Source: Planococcus antarcticus DSM 14505 (lineage in GTDB: Bacteria; Bacillota; Bacilli; Bacillales_A; Planococcaceae). From it: a stretch of DNA of 64,000 bases. Made by a program: the position numbers and the translations under genes. Shown here one piece after another: positions 26,468 to 35,532 of the stretch; position 1 is the stretch's first letter, and every line of letters starts with the position of its first letter. The stretch covers positions 2,050,501 to 2,114,500 of the forward strand of contig NZ_CP016534.2 in the NCBI RefSeq assembly GCF_001687565.2, in the 5' to 3' direction. The notes beneath the pieces were generated by a model, which did no database searches, was not told the origin of the DNA, and worked only from the letters and a program-made list of their open reading frames with translations.

Positions 26468-27295
26468 CTATAACGCCCCAACCGACTGCTCTTTTGACAC
26501 AGTTTCATTCTCCCCGATAAGATCATAGGTCAAACAAATTGGCCTTCCGTTTCGAGGACTCATTACAATTTCAGCATCAATATTGAATGCATCTCGAAGC
26601 ACTTCAGAAGTCATGACTTCTGAAGGAGTGCCTTCTTTTACAATGTTCCCATTTTTTAGCGCAATCATGTAATCTGCGAAGCGGGCAGCGTGGTTCAAGT
26701 CGTGGATGACCATGACAATCGTCCGCCCCTCCTTTTCGTTCAGTTGTTGTAATAATTTCAAGACCTCCAGTTGATGGGCCATATCAAGATAGGTTGTGGG
26801 TTCATCCAGTAGCAATAAGTCTGTTTCCTGAGCAAGTGCCATCGCGATCCAAACGCGTTGTCGTTGTCCACCTGATAATTCGTCAATTGGACGCTTCGCA
26901 AAGGGCACCAATCCAGTCACCTCCATTGCCGTTTGAACGATCTCCTTATCTTTCTTGCTTAGCCGACCGAAACCGTTTTGATGAGGAAATCGCCCATAAG
27001 AAACCAGTTCAATCACATTCAATCCACTTGGGGCTTCAGGCGTTTGAGGAAGTATTGCCATCTTCTTTGCAATTTCTTTGGTGGATGTTTTATGAATGGC
27101 TTTCCCATCCAAGTAAACAGCACCGGTCTTAGCATCCAACAGCCGTGATATGGTTTTTAATATAGTGGATTTTCCACATCCGTTTGGGCCAATGATTGTC
27201 GTTACTTTCCCCTCAGGTATATCAAGGTTCAGTCCACTCACTATATCCAGATCCCCATACGCTACTCCAAGCCGTTCTGCAGTTAATTTCGTCAT
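26468..27295 (-). CDS. siderophore ABC transporter ATP-binding protein (FecE/FhuC type)
   Basis: 275 residues. Walker A GPNGCGKST (about 36-44), Q-loop in AILPQTP, signature LSGGQRQRVWIAMALAQ, Walker B LLLLDEPTTYLD and switch VMVIHDLNHA are all present in the order and length of FepC/FhuC ATPases. It drives iron-siderophore or heme import with the two FecCD permeases upstream. Start ATG has AGAGAGGAAGGATC; the gap from the preceding permease gene is only 14 nt. Confidence 0.92.
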   Translation of the reverse strand: MTKLTAERLGVAYGDLDIVSGLNLDIPEGKVTTIIGPNGCGKSTILKTISRLLDAKTGAVYLDGKAIHKTSTKEIAKKMAILPQTPEAPSGLNVIELVSYGRFPHQNGFGRLSKKDKEIVQTAMEVTGLVPFAKRPIDELSGGQRQRVWIAMALAQETDLLLLDEPTTYLDMAHQLEVLKLLQQLNEKEGRTIVMVIHDLNHAARFADYMIALKNGNIVKEGTPSEVMTSEVLRDAFNIDAEIVMSPRNGRPICLTYDLIGENETVSKEQSVGAL

Positions 27296-27309
27296 ACGAT
27301 CCTTCCTCT

Positions 27310-28317
27310 CTAGTTGGTCTTCATTAATAGATAGATAAAGTAAGGTGCTCCAATGGCCGATACGACGATTCCAACCGGTATTTCAGAAGGTGCCAGAAAG
27401 TTGCGACCAATCGTGTCAGCGATCAAGAGAAGCAAGGCCCCCATTATTGCTGCAGTCGGCAACATTATTTGGTGTTTAGGGCCCACAATTCTGCGAGCAA
27501 GGTGTGGAGCAACCAGTCCAAGAAATGCTATTCCCCCTCCAACGGCTACACAGCTTCCCGCTAGTGCTACGGATAAGACTAACAGCAATCTTCTTTCTTT
27601 TTCCACAGCAGCACCCAAACCCGTAGCAATATTATCACCCAGATTTAAAATATTTAAATAGCGTGCTTTATAAATCGCAAAAGGAACTAAAAAGAGGATC
27701 CACGGAAGAACGGCAGTAACAAATTTCCAGTTAGTGCCCCAAATACTTCCCGAGAGCCAAATCGTCGCCTGCATGAAATCTTGAGGATCCATTTTAAGTT
27801 GAATGATAATTAAAGCAGCCCCGAATGCGGCGTTCACACCTATTCCAACTAAAATTAACCTTATAGGCGTTACTCCTTTTTTCCAAGCAATTGTATAGAT
27901 CATGAATGCGGCTGCCATTCCACCAAGCAGCGCAGCAAACGGCATCAAAAAAATCGAATCAATACCAAGATTTGCTGCAGAACCCTGATAGAAATATATA
28001 AATAGAACTACCGCTAATCCGGCCCCTGCATTTATTCCTAAAATCCCTGGATCCGCCAGACCGTTCTGTGATACCCCTTGTAGAATAGCTCCGGAAACAG
28101 CTAATCCCGCCCCAATCAGGAGAGCAATAACCATGCGGGGAAGACGAAAATCGAAGAGAACCAATTCATCCCTTTCAGTGCCAAATCCCAGCAACGTCCG
28201 TACTACATCCAGTGGAGCAATGGCTATCATTCCTAGATTCAAACTGACGAAAAATGTGATCAGGATCATAATCAATAAGACCGCAATTGCCAAAAATGTC
28301 TTTTTATAAGCTTGCAT
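27310..28317 (-). CDS. FecCD-family siderophore permease
   Basis: 335 residues with about nine to ten membrane helices and family sequences RLPRMVIALLIGAGLAVSGAILQGVSQNGLADPGILGINAGAG and GLVAPHLARRIVGPKH (the ATPase-contact EAA-like loop). Its ATG overlaps the stop of the upstream permease gene by one base (TAATG), so translation is probably coupled. It forms the membrane channel with the second permease. Confidence 0.92.
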   Translation of the reverse strand: MQAYKKTFLAIAVLLIMILITFFVSLNLGMIAIAPLDVVRTLLGFGTERDELVLFDFRLPRMVIALLIGAGLAVSGAILQGVSQNGLADPGILGINAGAGLAVVLFIYFYQGSAANLGIDSIFLMPFAALLGGMAAAFMIYTIAWKKGVTPIRLILVGIGVNAAFGAALIIIQLKMDPQDFMQATIWLSGSIWGTNWKFVTAVLPWILFLVPFAIYKARYLNILNLGDNIATGLGAAVEKERRLLLVLSVALAGSCVAVGGGIAFLGLVAPHLARRIVGPKHQIMLPTAAIMGALLLLIADTIGRNFLAPSEIPVGIVVSAIGAPYFIYLLMKTN

Positions 28318-29393
28318 TAGAGCCCTCTCCCTTCATTTCGGGCAAGATAAAGGAAGAAAGGCACACCAATCAGAGCAGTTATTGCCCCAACTGGCGTTTC
28401 ATATGGGGCATTGATCATTCGGGCTCCTACATCCGCAAAGACTAATAATAATGCGCCCAGGATGGCGGAGCAAGGGATGATCCACCGGTAGTCCATGCCT
28501 ACCAGGAATCTTGTAATATGCGGTATTACAAGTCCAATAAAACCAATAGTTCCGGCCACACTCACTGCTGCCCCAGTCAACAACAGTACGACCAAAGTTC
28601 CCAGAATTTTCACCAGGACGGTCTTTTGACCAAGTCCCTTGGCGACATCATCACCGAGACTAAGCACAGTTATAGATCGCGACAGAACCATAGCCAAACT
28701 AATGCTAATGAAAGCGACAGGAATCATTAATTGTACGCTGATCCACTGTGTACCGGCTACTCCCCCCGCATACCAAAAACTCATATCCTGTGCAACATTG
28801 TAGTGAATAGCTATAGCAGAAGAGATGGAGCTTAAAAAAGCTCCAACTGCAGTCCCTGCAAGAGCTAGTTTTACAGGAGTCAGGCCTCCTTTAGAAAAGG
28901 CACCTATCCCGAAAACAATCGCAGCAGCTATACCCGCGCCCAAAAATGACATTCCCATCAGCCCTAAATAAGAAGTACCAGGTAAGAAAGCCAAGGCGAT
29001 TGCGATCATAAAAGCTGATCCGGCACTAATTCCCATAATAGAAGGTGAGGCAAGTGGATTTCTTGTTATCCCTTGCATAATCGCTCCAGAAACTGCCAGG
29101 GAAGCACCAACTAATGCCGCTGCCAGAGTACGGGGCAAACGCAATTCATATATAATTTGATGGGTCGTTAAGGTTTCATCATATTGAAAAATTCCACTCC
29201 AAACCGTTCTAAAGTCAATATCTGCTGCTCCAAGGGAAATCGAAATTCCAAATGAAATAACCAATAAAGCAAGCCCGCCGATAAGGATAACCGAGGCAAA
29301 TATTGGCCTGGACCTTATCTTTTCACTACCATCATTATCGTCCTCTAAAGTAGCAGAGGTAGTGTTATCCGGCTTTCTTTTTTGTAATATCAT
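28317..29393 (-). CDS. FecCD-family siderophore permease
   Basis: About 358 residues. A polar N terminus (~25 residues) precedes the permease core with RLPRTLAAALVGASLAVSGAIMQGITRNPLASPSIMGISAGSA and GFIGLVIPHITRFLVGMDYR. The frame is open to 29501, but the region 29427-29504 holds two Fur-box-like sites and the promoter, so I place the start at ATG 29393 (MILQKRKPDN) behind AAAGGGCGG. First gene of a three-gene operon. Confidence 0.88.
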   Translation of the reverse strand: MILQKRKPDNTTSATLEDDNDGSEKIRSRPIFASVILIGGLALLVISFGISISLGAADIDFRTVWSGIFQYDETLTTHQIIYELRLPRTLAAALVGASLAVSGAIMQGITRNPLASPSIMGISAGSAFMIAIALAFLPGTSYLGLMGMSFLGAGIAAAIVFGIGAFSKGGLTPVKLALAGTAVGAFLSSISSAIAIHYNVAQDMSFWYAGGVAGTQWISVQLMIPVAFISISLAMVLSRSITVLSLGDDVAKGLGQKTVLVKILGTLVVLLLTGAAVSVAGTIGFIGLVIPHITRFLVGMDYRWIIPCSAILGALLLVFADVGARMINAPYETPVGAITALIGVPFFLYLARNEGRGL

Positions 29394-29426
29394 GCTGTAT
29401 ACCGCCCTTTGTAACTCTTTTTCCTC

Positions 29427-29450
29427 AAAATGAGAATCGTTATCATATAT
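29427..29450. promoter_or_regulatory. Fur box 1 of the siderophore locus
   Basis: AAAATGAGAATCGTTATCATAT matches the 7-1-7 Fur consensus TGATAATNATTATCA closely. It lies between the divergent permease and FhuF-like genes. Confidence 0.75.
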
Positions 29451-29480
29451 TTTATGATAGAGGAACGTTTCTGATACGTC

Positions 29481-29504
29481 AATAATGAGAATAATAATCA
29501 TTTA
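29481..29504. promoter_or_regulatory. Fur box 2 of the siderophore locus
   Basis: AATAATGAGAATAATAATCATT is a second Fur-like site about 54 bp from the first, nearer the FhuF-like gene. Iron-dependent repression of both directions is inferred. Confidence 0.65.
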
Positions 29505-29568
29505 CAATGTGATTGATATCCCTTATTATTAAAGCGACAATTTAAAACAATATTAGGAGTGAACACAT

Positions 29569-30309
29569 ATGCTATCCGAAAAATTACAGGAATATCTGGA
29601 AGAACATTCCGTCACTATCGGTCACGAAAAAGATTCATTTCTCGTAAAAGATCTTATCGATAAGCCTGCTTTAGCAAAACAAATGATTCAGATTCAAACC
29701 CAACAGATGAATCAATGTACCCCGATCATCACTGGAACCATCTTTGGCAAAAGATATTCAGTTCTTGCAATGGTCTTTCTTGATTTATATATAAAATACG
29801 GCATTTTGCTCGACCTTCAGCCATCCAACGTAGGTATTGTGCTACGAAACAGCGGAGGTATGCGATATACGCTTGGGGAAAATGCGATCCCTCTTTCCAA
29901 GAACCTATCTTCTGTTCAAGAAAGAATGAAGATGAAGGTTTTTATCAAAGATCACCTTCTTCCTCTTTTTTCTGCCATATCGAAAGAAACTAAGAGCCAG
30001 GAAAGTCATATGCATTCCTTGGTCAGCCACAATTTTTTCCAAAAATCTTCCGCTTTAAAAGAATCTTCCCCCGAGCAATCATGTTTAATCGATGAAACAC
30101 TTTCTTTTCTCTTATCAGAGTATGGAGTAAGACAAAAAAATGGAGAATTATACCGCCACGAATATCGCCTCTACAGCTCACCGGATGAGCCAGAAAAATT
30201 TTATTTACGCAACCATTGTTGCCTGTCCTATCTCTTGCATGACGGGGATAAAAACCGCTGCTGCAGAACTTGTCCTCTACTATCAGAAGATCAACGACAA
30301 AAAGGTTGA
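29569..30309 (+). CDS. FhuF-like ferric siderophore reductase
   Basis: 246 residues. The C terminus has the FhuF-type iron-sulfur motif: a Cys pair in HCCLSYLL, then CCRTCP about ten residues later, giving the four ligands of the unusual [2Fe-2S] cluster. The family reduces ferric siderophores in the cytoplasm to release iron. Start ATG at 29569 has TAGGAGTGAAC. It is divergent from the permease operon across the two Fur boxes. Confidence 0.8.
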   Translation: MLSEKLQEYLEEHSVTIGHEKDSFLVKDLIDKPALAKQMIQIQTQQMNQCTPIITGTIFGKRYSVLAMVFLDLYIKYGILLDLQPSNVGIVLRNSGGMRYTLGENAIPLSKNLSSVQERMKMKVFIKDHLLPLFSAISKETKSQESHMHSLVSHNFFQKSSALKESSPEQSCLIDETLSFLLSEYGVRQKNGELYRHEYRLYSSPDEPEKFYLRNHCCLSYLLHDGDKNRCCRTCPLLSEDQRQKG

Positions 30310-30338
30310 ATTCCCAATTATGGGTATTCAACCTTTTT
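30299..30338. terminator. bidirectional terminator between FhuF-like and binding-protein genes
   Basis: AAAAGGTTGAATAC-type stem: AAAGGTTGAAT pairs with ATTCAACCTTT around CCCAATTATGGG; A- and T-runs on both sides. Confidence 0.8.
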
Positions 30339-30353
30339 ACATCCAGTGATTTT

Positions 30354-31331
30354 CTATTCTATATATGAAAGAACTTCATCGACAATCTGAGTTCGACCAA
30401 TTACTCCCCAACTCTTGTAAATCCAAAAGTCTGTTTCTTGGACGTTACCCTGCTGAACAGCAGGGAGGCCTTGCCATAAAGAACTTTCTTTAATAGTCCC
30501 CATATTGTCCGGACCACCAGAAGAATCAACTTGCAGGAAAATATAATCTGTATTTATTTCTGGAATCACTTCCAACGATAAGTCTTTTCGTTCTAGCGGA
30601 TCTGTTAAATCAGACGGTTCAAACCCTAAATCGTTGTAAAGCAATGTGTTCATTGGATGTCCCGATTCTGCATATAACTGAATGGCATCTTTTCGGATTC
30701 TAAGAAAGGCGAGGCCCTTGTTTTCAAGTCCACTGATTTGTTCCTTCCCATCCACTACTTTCTGGTCTAACTCTTTTATTTTTTGTTCTGCAAGTTCTAT
30801 TTTCCCATAAATTTCTGCGATTTTCAAGAAATCCTCCTGCCAGAAATTCGGGTCATTTGAGGCTTCGGGATCCTCTGTACCTAAGACAATAGTAGGTGCA
30901 ATCTTAGCGAGGTCATCATACACCTCTGAAGCAAGGTAATCATCAATGATGATTAAATCCGGAGATAAAGATAGTATTTTCTCCAAGTCAATAGAAGCTT
31001 GATTACCTACTATTTCAACCCCCTCTAATTGATCAGCAAGATACGGTATATATCCTCCTCCATATTGCTCTTCACCAGTTACTGCATAGGGTTTTTCTTC
31101 TAGAGCAAGAATATGATCCGTGAACGATGGACGTAAGGATAAAACTCGATCCAATTTTTCAGGAATTTCTGTTTCTCCATATAAATGCTCTATTATGCGT
31201 TTATCCTGAGCATTTGTATCTCCATTTGATGAAGAAGCTTCATCTGTGGATCTATTCTCACTACCGCATGCAGCTAAAAATACTAAGATTGTTAACATAG
31301 CGATTATGAATGGTACTATATTTTTTGTCAT
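30354..31331 (-). CDS. iron-siderophore binding lipoprotein
   Basis: 325 residues. Signal peptide with lipobox LAAC (Cys22) and a Ser/Asp-rich linker, then a two-lobed class III binding fold: RVLSLRPSFTDHILAL near 65, DLIIIDDYLASEVYDDLAKIAPTIVLG, and the long inter-lobe helix FLKIAEIYGKIELAEQKIKELDQKV. It delivers ferric siderophore to the FecCD permeases encoded nearby. Start ATG has TGGAGGAATAT. A Fur box lies upstream. Confidence 0.9.
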   Translation of the reverse strand: MTKNIVPFIIAMLTILVFLAACGSENRSTDEASSSNGDTNAQDKRIIEHLYGETEIPEKLDRVLSLRPSFTDHILALEEKPYAVTGEEQYGGGYIPYLADQLEGVEIVGNQASIDLEKILSLSPDLIIIDDYLASEVYDDLAKIAPTIVLGTEDPEASNDPNFWQEDFLKIAEIYGKIELAEQKIKELDQKVVDGKEQISGLENKGLAFLRIRKDAIQLYAESGHPMNTLLYNDLGFEPSDLTDPLERKDLSLEVIPEINTDYIFLQVDSSGGPDNMGTIKESSLWQGLPAVQQGNVQETDFWIYKSWGVIGRTQIVDEVLSYIE

Positions 31332-31366
31332 TATATATTCCTCCAGTTGAAAAATTTTTTATTCTT

Positions 31367-31387
31367 TGATAATGATAATCAATATCA
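31367..31387. promoter_or_regulatory. Fur box upstream of the binding-lipoprotein gene
   Basis: TGATAATGATAATCAATATCA fits the Fur consensus nearly perfectly and stands about 35 bp before the gene start. Confidence 0.85.
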
Positions 31388-31502
31388 AATATAAAAGCAA
31401 GGGTTATTTTTTTTATTTATCTTTCTGAATTAATTAGAAGCAGTGTTGCAAACATTGAATTTGTACCACTGCTTTTTTATGTCTCACCTTCGATGATTCA
31501 AA

Positions 31503-31867
31503 GCGTTCGTAAAAGTGGCAAAACACTTTTCGAACGTCCTTCTCGTACACCATGTTTATGGACAGAAACAAACGGTGGCTAGAGGGGCCGCTACCTGTGA
31601 ATTAGGTAGTTCGTCTATCAAACTTTCCGATATTCTTTGACTCAATGGCTTCGAAGGATTTTCACACTATACTACAAGCTGTAAGCTCATAAGAAATTAC
31701 AGAATATCAAATTTGCTACTTACGAATATTCCTTTGTCATGTTAGTCTGTCAACACACAAATCGCCGGCGCATCCACCGGCTAGGCAACGAGCTTGCGCA
31801 AGAGCAATCGTCTTTGCTCTACCCAAAGCGATTAAAGCGACTCTTAACAGCTAGCTCTTTCTCAACC
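31503..31867 (+). repeat. dispersed repeat family 1 (copy B, most complete)
   Basis: It begins with a hairpin GTTCG.AAAAGTG/CACTTTT.CGAAC (31508-31535), contains the 53-bp segment identical to copy A (31694-31746), the 44-bp module 31788-31831, and ends AACAGCTAGCTCTTTCTCAACC (31846-31867) as in copies C and D. No coding potential. A segment of about 85 bp (31536-31620) is absent from copy A. Confidence 0.7.
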
Positions 31868-31999
31868 AATCTCTAACCGCTTCAGAACCCAACCCAAACT
31901 TCCACACGGCCCCTCTTTCCAAATCTCCCTCTTTACTTCCTCGGCCACTTCCTCTACACTAAACCCATCGGGAACAACCCGAACACAAAAACCGCATAC
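31862..31999 (-). pseudogene. possible C-terminal gene remnant
   Basis: One minus-strand frame reads KTVCGFCVRVVPDGFSVEEV, then AEEVKREIWKEGPCGSLGWV and LKRLEIG followed by TGA at 31862-31864. The composition looks coding (acidic/basic helix, conserved-looking CGxxGWV), but no family is recognised and the upstream part is replaced by the TPP riboswitch region. Confidence 0.35.
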
Positions 32000-32004
32000 C
32001 GTTT

Positions 32005-32097
32005 TCTGCACTAGGGGTGCCCACTTTGGCTGAGATGCAAGCGCAAGCTTCGATCCCTCAAAACTCGATCAGGATAATACCTGCGTGAGGAAGTGCG
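32005..32097 (+). ncRNA. TPP riboswitch (THI box)
   Basis: Contains the conserved THI-box blocks: CTAGGGGTGCCC, CTGAGATG (32030-32037), the CTCGATCAGGATAATACCTGCG block and GAGGAAGTGC closing P1 with GCACT. It controls ykoFEDC by thiamine pyrophosphate. Confidence 0.95.
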
Positions 32098-32138
32098 GCG
32101 CATTTCTGAAATAATTCCTTTAATTATTTGTGGACAAT

Positions 32139-32168
32139 GGCTGCATCTTCACGGATGCGGTCTTTTTT
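32139..32168 (+). terminator. riboswitch-controlled terminator before ykoF
   Basis: GGCTGCATC pairs with GATGCGGTC (one or two G-U pairs) and is followed by six T. When TPP is bound this hairpin should end transcription before ykoF. Confidence 0.8.
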
Positions 32169-32195
32169 GTGCAAATTTTAAGGAGGAATTAGAAC

Positions 32196-32786
32196 ATGGA
32201 ACCATTGCAATGCGGTACGAGTCCAATTGTCGGATTTCGCTTTTCACTGCATCCGATGACTAGTGATTTTATCAAAGTAATCAAAGGGGCGTTAAACGAC
32301 ACCGACACCTCGAACGTTTGGATGCATACGGACGATGTCTCGACAGTTATACGTGGTAAGCAAATTCATGTCTTCAATGTCGCTAAAGCATTAGCTTTAC
32401 ACACAGCGAAAACAGGCGAACATGTAGCCTTGTCTGGCACTTTTTCAATTGGCTGTCCTGGTGATTCAACGGGAGACGTCTTTTTAGAAAAGGACGACGT
32501 GCTATTGAACACAGATAGCACGAAGCAATACATCTCTTCTCAGTTTGCGCTATACCCGATGAACAATCCGGATTACATGGCAGTTATCTACCGTGAAGTC
32601 GACCGCGCTAAACAACTTGGCCTTTTCAATGACTCGATGCATTACGCTAGCGGCATTCACGGCGATATCCACGAGGTATTCGCTTTTTACGAAGAAGCAT
32701 TTACTAACGCTTGCTCTGATGAACATCGCCATTTGGTGATGACGGTGTCCATGAGCATTAACAGCCCGTCTCACGGAGGTGCGTAA
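32196..32786 (+). CDS. ykoF: YkoF-type thiamine/HMP-binding protein
   Basis: 196 residues with two tandem ACT-like halves: GTSPIVGFRFSLHPMTSDFIKVIKGAL (1-90) and QFALYPMNNPDYMAVIYREVDRAKQLG (105-196). This is the YkoF fold that binds thiamine pyrimidine compounds. Start ATG has AAGGAGGAATTAGAAC. First gene of the TPP-riboswitch operon. Confidence 0.92.
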   Translation: MEPLQCGTSPIVGFRFSLHPMTSDFIKVIKGALNDTDTSNVWMHTDDVSTVIRGKQIHVFNVAKALALHTAKTGEHVALSGTFSIGCPGDSTGDVFLEKDDVLLNTDSTKQYISSQFALYPMNNPDYMAVIYREVDRAKQLGLFNDSMHYASGIHGDIHEVFAFYEEAFTNACSDEHRHLVMTVSMSINSPSHGGA

Positions 32787-32787
32787 T

Positions 32788-33369
32788 TTGCTGAAATCGT
32801 GGAAATTAAAAGAAGTGGTCTTGATGTCGTTATTTGCGGTCGTTTTCGGCATTGTCTATTTATTGTTTGTCCATGCAGCGAATATTTGGGCAGCTGTAAT
32901 TGGTCCACTCGCTTATGAATGGATGTTCGGCATTTGGTTTATTGTGTCGATCATCTGCATGTATATCATCCGGAAGCCGGGAGCTGCTTTTCTTTCTGAA
33001 ACGATGGCTGCGGCAATCGAAGTCCTCATTGGCAATGCGGTCGGTCCCCGTCTTATTTTGTCTGGTGTCATTCAAGGGCTCGGCGCTGAAGCGGCATTTG
33101 CGTTAACCGGCTATAAGCATTTCAATATTTTGGTGCTTATGCTTGCAGGAATCGGATCAGCCGTTTTTAGCTTTGTTTACGGGTACTTCATTTCTGGTTA
33201 TGCGGCACTGGATCCGTCGTTCGTCGCGTTAATGTTTACGATCCGTGTTCTTAGTGGTGCAATTATTGCGGGAATCGGCGGGAAGTATATCGGAGACGCC
33301 TTGCTTGCGACCGGATCACTCCGCGGTTACGCCATTGCGCGTACGAAAAAAGGTGATGCTAATGCATGA
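32788..33369 (+). CDS. ykoE: ECF transporter S component YkoE
   Basis: About 193 residues, six hydrophobic helices, with the substrate-binding helix typical of YkoE (FVHAANIWAAVIGPLAYEWMFGIWF). It captures thiamine or hydroxymethylpyrimidine for the ECF module. I place the start at TTG 32788, seven bases after GGAGGT; the upstream GTG (32779) overlaps that site. The ykoF stop lies within the translation-initiation region, so the genes are coupled. Confidence 0.9.
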   Translation: MLKSWKLKEVVLMSLFAVVFGIVYLLFVHAANIWAAVIGPLAYEWMFGIWFIVSIICMYIIRKPGAAFLSETMAAAIEVLIGNAVGPRLILSGVIQGLGAEAAFALTGYKHFNILVLMLAGIGSAVFSFVYGYFISGYAALDPSFVALMFTIRVLSGAIIAGIGGKYIGDALLATGSLRGYAIARTKKGDANA

Positions 33370-34792
33370 AGAGATTTTCTCTTTAAAAGGGCTGTCGTTC
33401 CGCTTTCCTGAAGATGAAGAAAAAACCTTAAGGGACCTTTCCTTTTCGGTTTCCCGAGGAGAAAAACTAGTCATCTCAGGACCAAGTGGCTGCGGCAAAA
33501 GCACGTTATTGTATTTACTAAATCGCTTGTATCCCGATAATTGCGACGGCTCTATCGATGGTGAGATTCTGTTATTTGGGAAATCTGCCAGTGATTACGC
33601 ACCTGGTGAAATCAATCACCGCGTTGCGACGGTCTTTCAAGATCCCGATTCGCAGTTTTGCATGCCGACGGTTGAAGAAGAGTTGGCTTTTACGTTGGAA
33701 AATTTGCATACACCGTTTGAAGAAATGGACCCTCGTATTGAAGTGGTTTTGGAACTGACTAGCCTTACGCATCTACGAAAGGCCGTTATTCAGTCTTTGT
33801 CCGGAGGAATAAAACAACGCATCGCAACCGCTTGTGCGTTAATCATGAACCCGGAAGTATTATTGCTGGATGAACCACTCTCTCACCTAGATCCTTATAC
33901 CGCAAAACAATTTGTCGACTGGCTGGAGGAACTCCAGTTAAAATCTCGTTTGACAATCGTCGCGGTTGAGCATCGACTAAGCAGTTGGGGATTTTTTTTC
34001 GAACGGGAAATTCAACTAGATGGCGGAGGTCGTTTAGTGGATGATAATCCATTTATAACGAGAGAGCCGGTTTTATTCCCACAACGACAACATGCCATGC
34101 AAGAAACCACGGCGTTACGTGCTGATGAGTTGTCAGTCACCACCAAAGAACGACAATTGCTTTCGCCTTTATCCTTTTCAGTTGAGCGTGGCGAAATAGT
34201 CGTTATTGCCGGACCTAACGGCAGCGGTAAATCAACACTCGTCAAGTCGCTATGTGGGATCTACAAAAAGACAACCGGTATGGTTGAGTCGGATGGCATT
34301 GGCTATGTTCCGCAATCTCCTGAGTATTTGTTTTTGACACAGAAAGTTGATCAAGAAGTGGCGTATTCAGGAGCTTCTAGTGGCTTAGAACTGGCTGGAT
34401 TGATGACGAGTCTAAGGCTTGAGGAAATCGGGGAAGCTCATCCTTTCGCTATCAGCCACGGACAAAAACGACGTGTGGCGATTGCCGCTATGCTCGCTGA
34501 CAAACGGCCGGTACTGTTAATGGACGAACCGACTTCTGGGCAGGATACTGCTGCGCTTTTAGAACTATTCGAGTTGATTGACCAACGCTCTCGACAAGGT
34601 ACGACCTTTTTGATTGTTACGCATGATATGGAATTTGCTGCGAGCCTTGCCGATTCGGTGCTACTGATCAAAGATGGCCAGCTGACCGGCAAATTCGCTG
34701 CAGAAGACGTTTGGTCCAGCGAAGAACTGCTAGCGTCTCACAATTTGCTGCCGCCGAAAGGAGTGGCTCGCCTTGCGGAATCTTTTGCATGA
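33362..34792 (+). CDS. ykoD: ECF transporter ATPase with two ABC domains, YkoD
   Basis: About 476 residues forming two fused ATPase domains. First: Walker A GPSGCGKST, signature LSGGIKQR, Walker B LLLDEPLSHLD. Second: Walker A GPNGSGKST, signature ISHGQKRR, Walker B VLLMDEPTSGQD. It energises the ECF transporter. ATG 33362 follows AAGGTG and overlaps the end of ykoE. Confidence 0.92.
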   Translation: MHEEIFSLKGLSFRFPEDEEKTLRDLSFSVSRGEKLVISGPSGCGKSTLLYLLNRLYPDNCDGSIDGEILLFGKSASDYAPGEINHRVATVFQDPDSQFCMPTVEEELAFTLENLHTPFEEMDPRIEVVLELTSLTHLRKAVIQSLSGGIKQRIATACALIMNPEVLLLDEPLSHLDPYTAKQFVDWLEELQLKSRLTIVAVEHRLSSWGFFFEREIQLDGGGRLVDDNPFITREPVLFPQRQHAMQETTALRADELSVTTKERQLLSPLSFSVERGEIVVIAGPNGSGKSTLVKSLCGIYKKTTGMVESDGIGYVPQSPEYLFLTQKVDQEVAYSGASSGLELAGLMTSLRLEEIGEAHPFAISHGQKRRVAIAAMLADKRPVLLMDEPTSGQDTAALLELFELIDQRSRQGTTFLIVTHDMEFAASLADSVLLIKDGQLTGKFAAEDVWSSEELLASHNLLPPKGVARLAESFA

Positions 34793-35528
34793 CATGAATC
34801 CATCCGTCAAATTCATCTTGGTGACGGTGTCGATGTTTGCCATTGCGTTCTTTTTCAATCCATGGACGCCGCTGTTATTTTGGATAAGCATTATCCTGTT
34901 GCAGCTCCTGATGAGTCGAATTAATTGGAAGTTGTGGCTGTTGTTCATGTTACCCTTTTCAATCGGTGCTTTCGGCTATTTGTGGACCACCGTAGTATTC
35001 GGCGCAGATACTGGCGGAACCGTCATCTGGTCGTTTGCCGGAATCGATGTGACCGATGAACAATGGGCACGCGCTTTGTCACTGGCATTTCGTGTGATGG
35101 CATTTTCAACGCTGTCCCTGCTGTTCGCCTTTACCACCGATCCGGTGAAATTCATCCTGAGCCTCATGCAGCAGCTAAAGCTTTCTCCGAAACTTGCCTA
35201 CGGTGTCATGGTTGGTTATCAGTTTTTGCCGGTCATGAAAGATGAATTTACACAAATCCAACAAGCGCAAAGACTGCGCGGTGCAGAAACTGAAAAACAT
35301 AGCTGGCAGCGGCTCTTGGCTATGCGTCGTGTGTTAATCCCTATGCTTGCAGGAGCCGTTAGAAAGGCTGAACGATCGGCATTTGCTATGGAAGCACGTG
35401 GGTTTACGGGGGAACCGAGAAGCGCTTATTACCGGCCCATTCGATTGGGGCGCATAGATGTCTTCATGTTCGGTGTTTTTATGTCGATTTTACTTGTCAG
35501 TTGTCTTGGTGGCAGTTGGTTGAGTTAG
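34773..35528 (+). CDS. ykoC: ECF transporter T component YkoC
   Basis: 251 residues with five to six membrane helices and the coupling helix sequence QAQRLRGAETEKH and ERSAFAMEARGFTGEPR, which contact the ATPase domains. Start TTG (34773) follows AAAGGAG and overlaps ykoD by 20 nt. Gene order F-E-D-C equals that of Bacillus subtilis. Confidence 0.9.
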   Translation: MRNLLHDMNPSVKFILVTVSMFAIAFFFNPWTPLLFWISIILLQLLMSRINWKLWLLFMLPFSIGAFGYLWTTVVFGADTGGTVIWSFAGIDVTDEQWARALSLAFRVMAFSTLSLLFAFTTDPVKFILSLMQQLKLSPKLAYGVMVGYQFLPVMKDEFTQIQQAQRLRGAETEKHSWQRLLAMRRVLIPMLAGAVRKAERSAFAMEARGFTGEPRSAYYRPIRLGRIDVFMFGVFMSILLVSCLGGSWLS

Positions 35529-35532
35529 AAAT

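Noticed and set aside
29394..29501. 36 extra N-terminal residues for the first FecCD permease
   Set aside because: The region carries Fur boxes and promoter-like sequence, and the residues do not fit the family N terminus.
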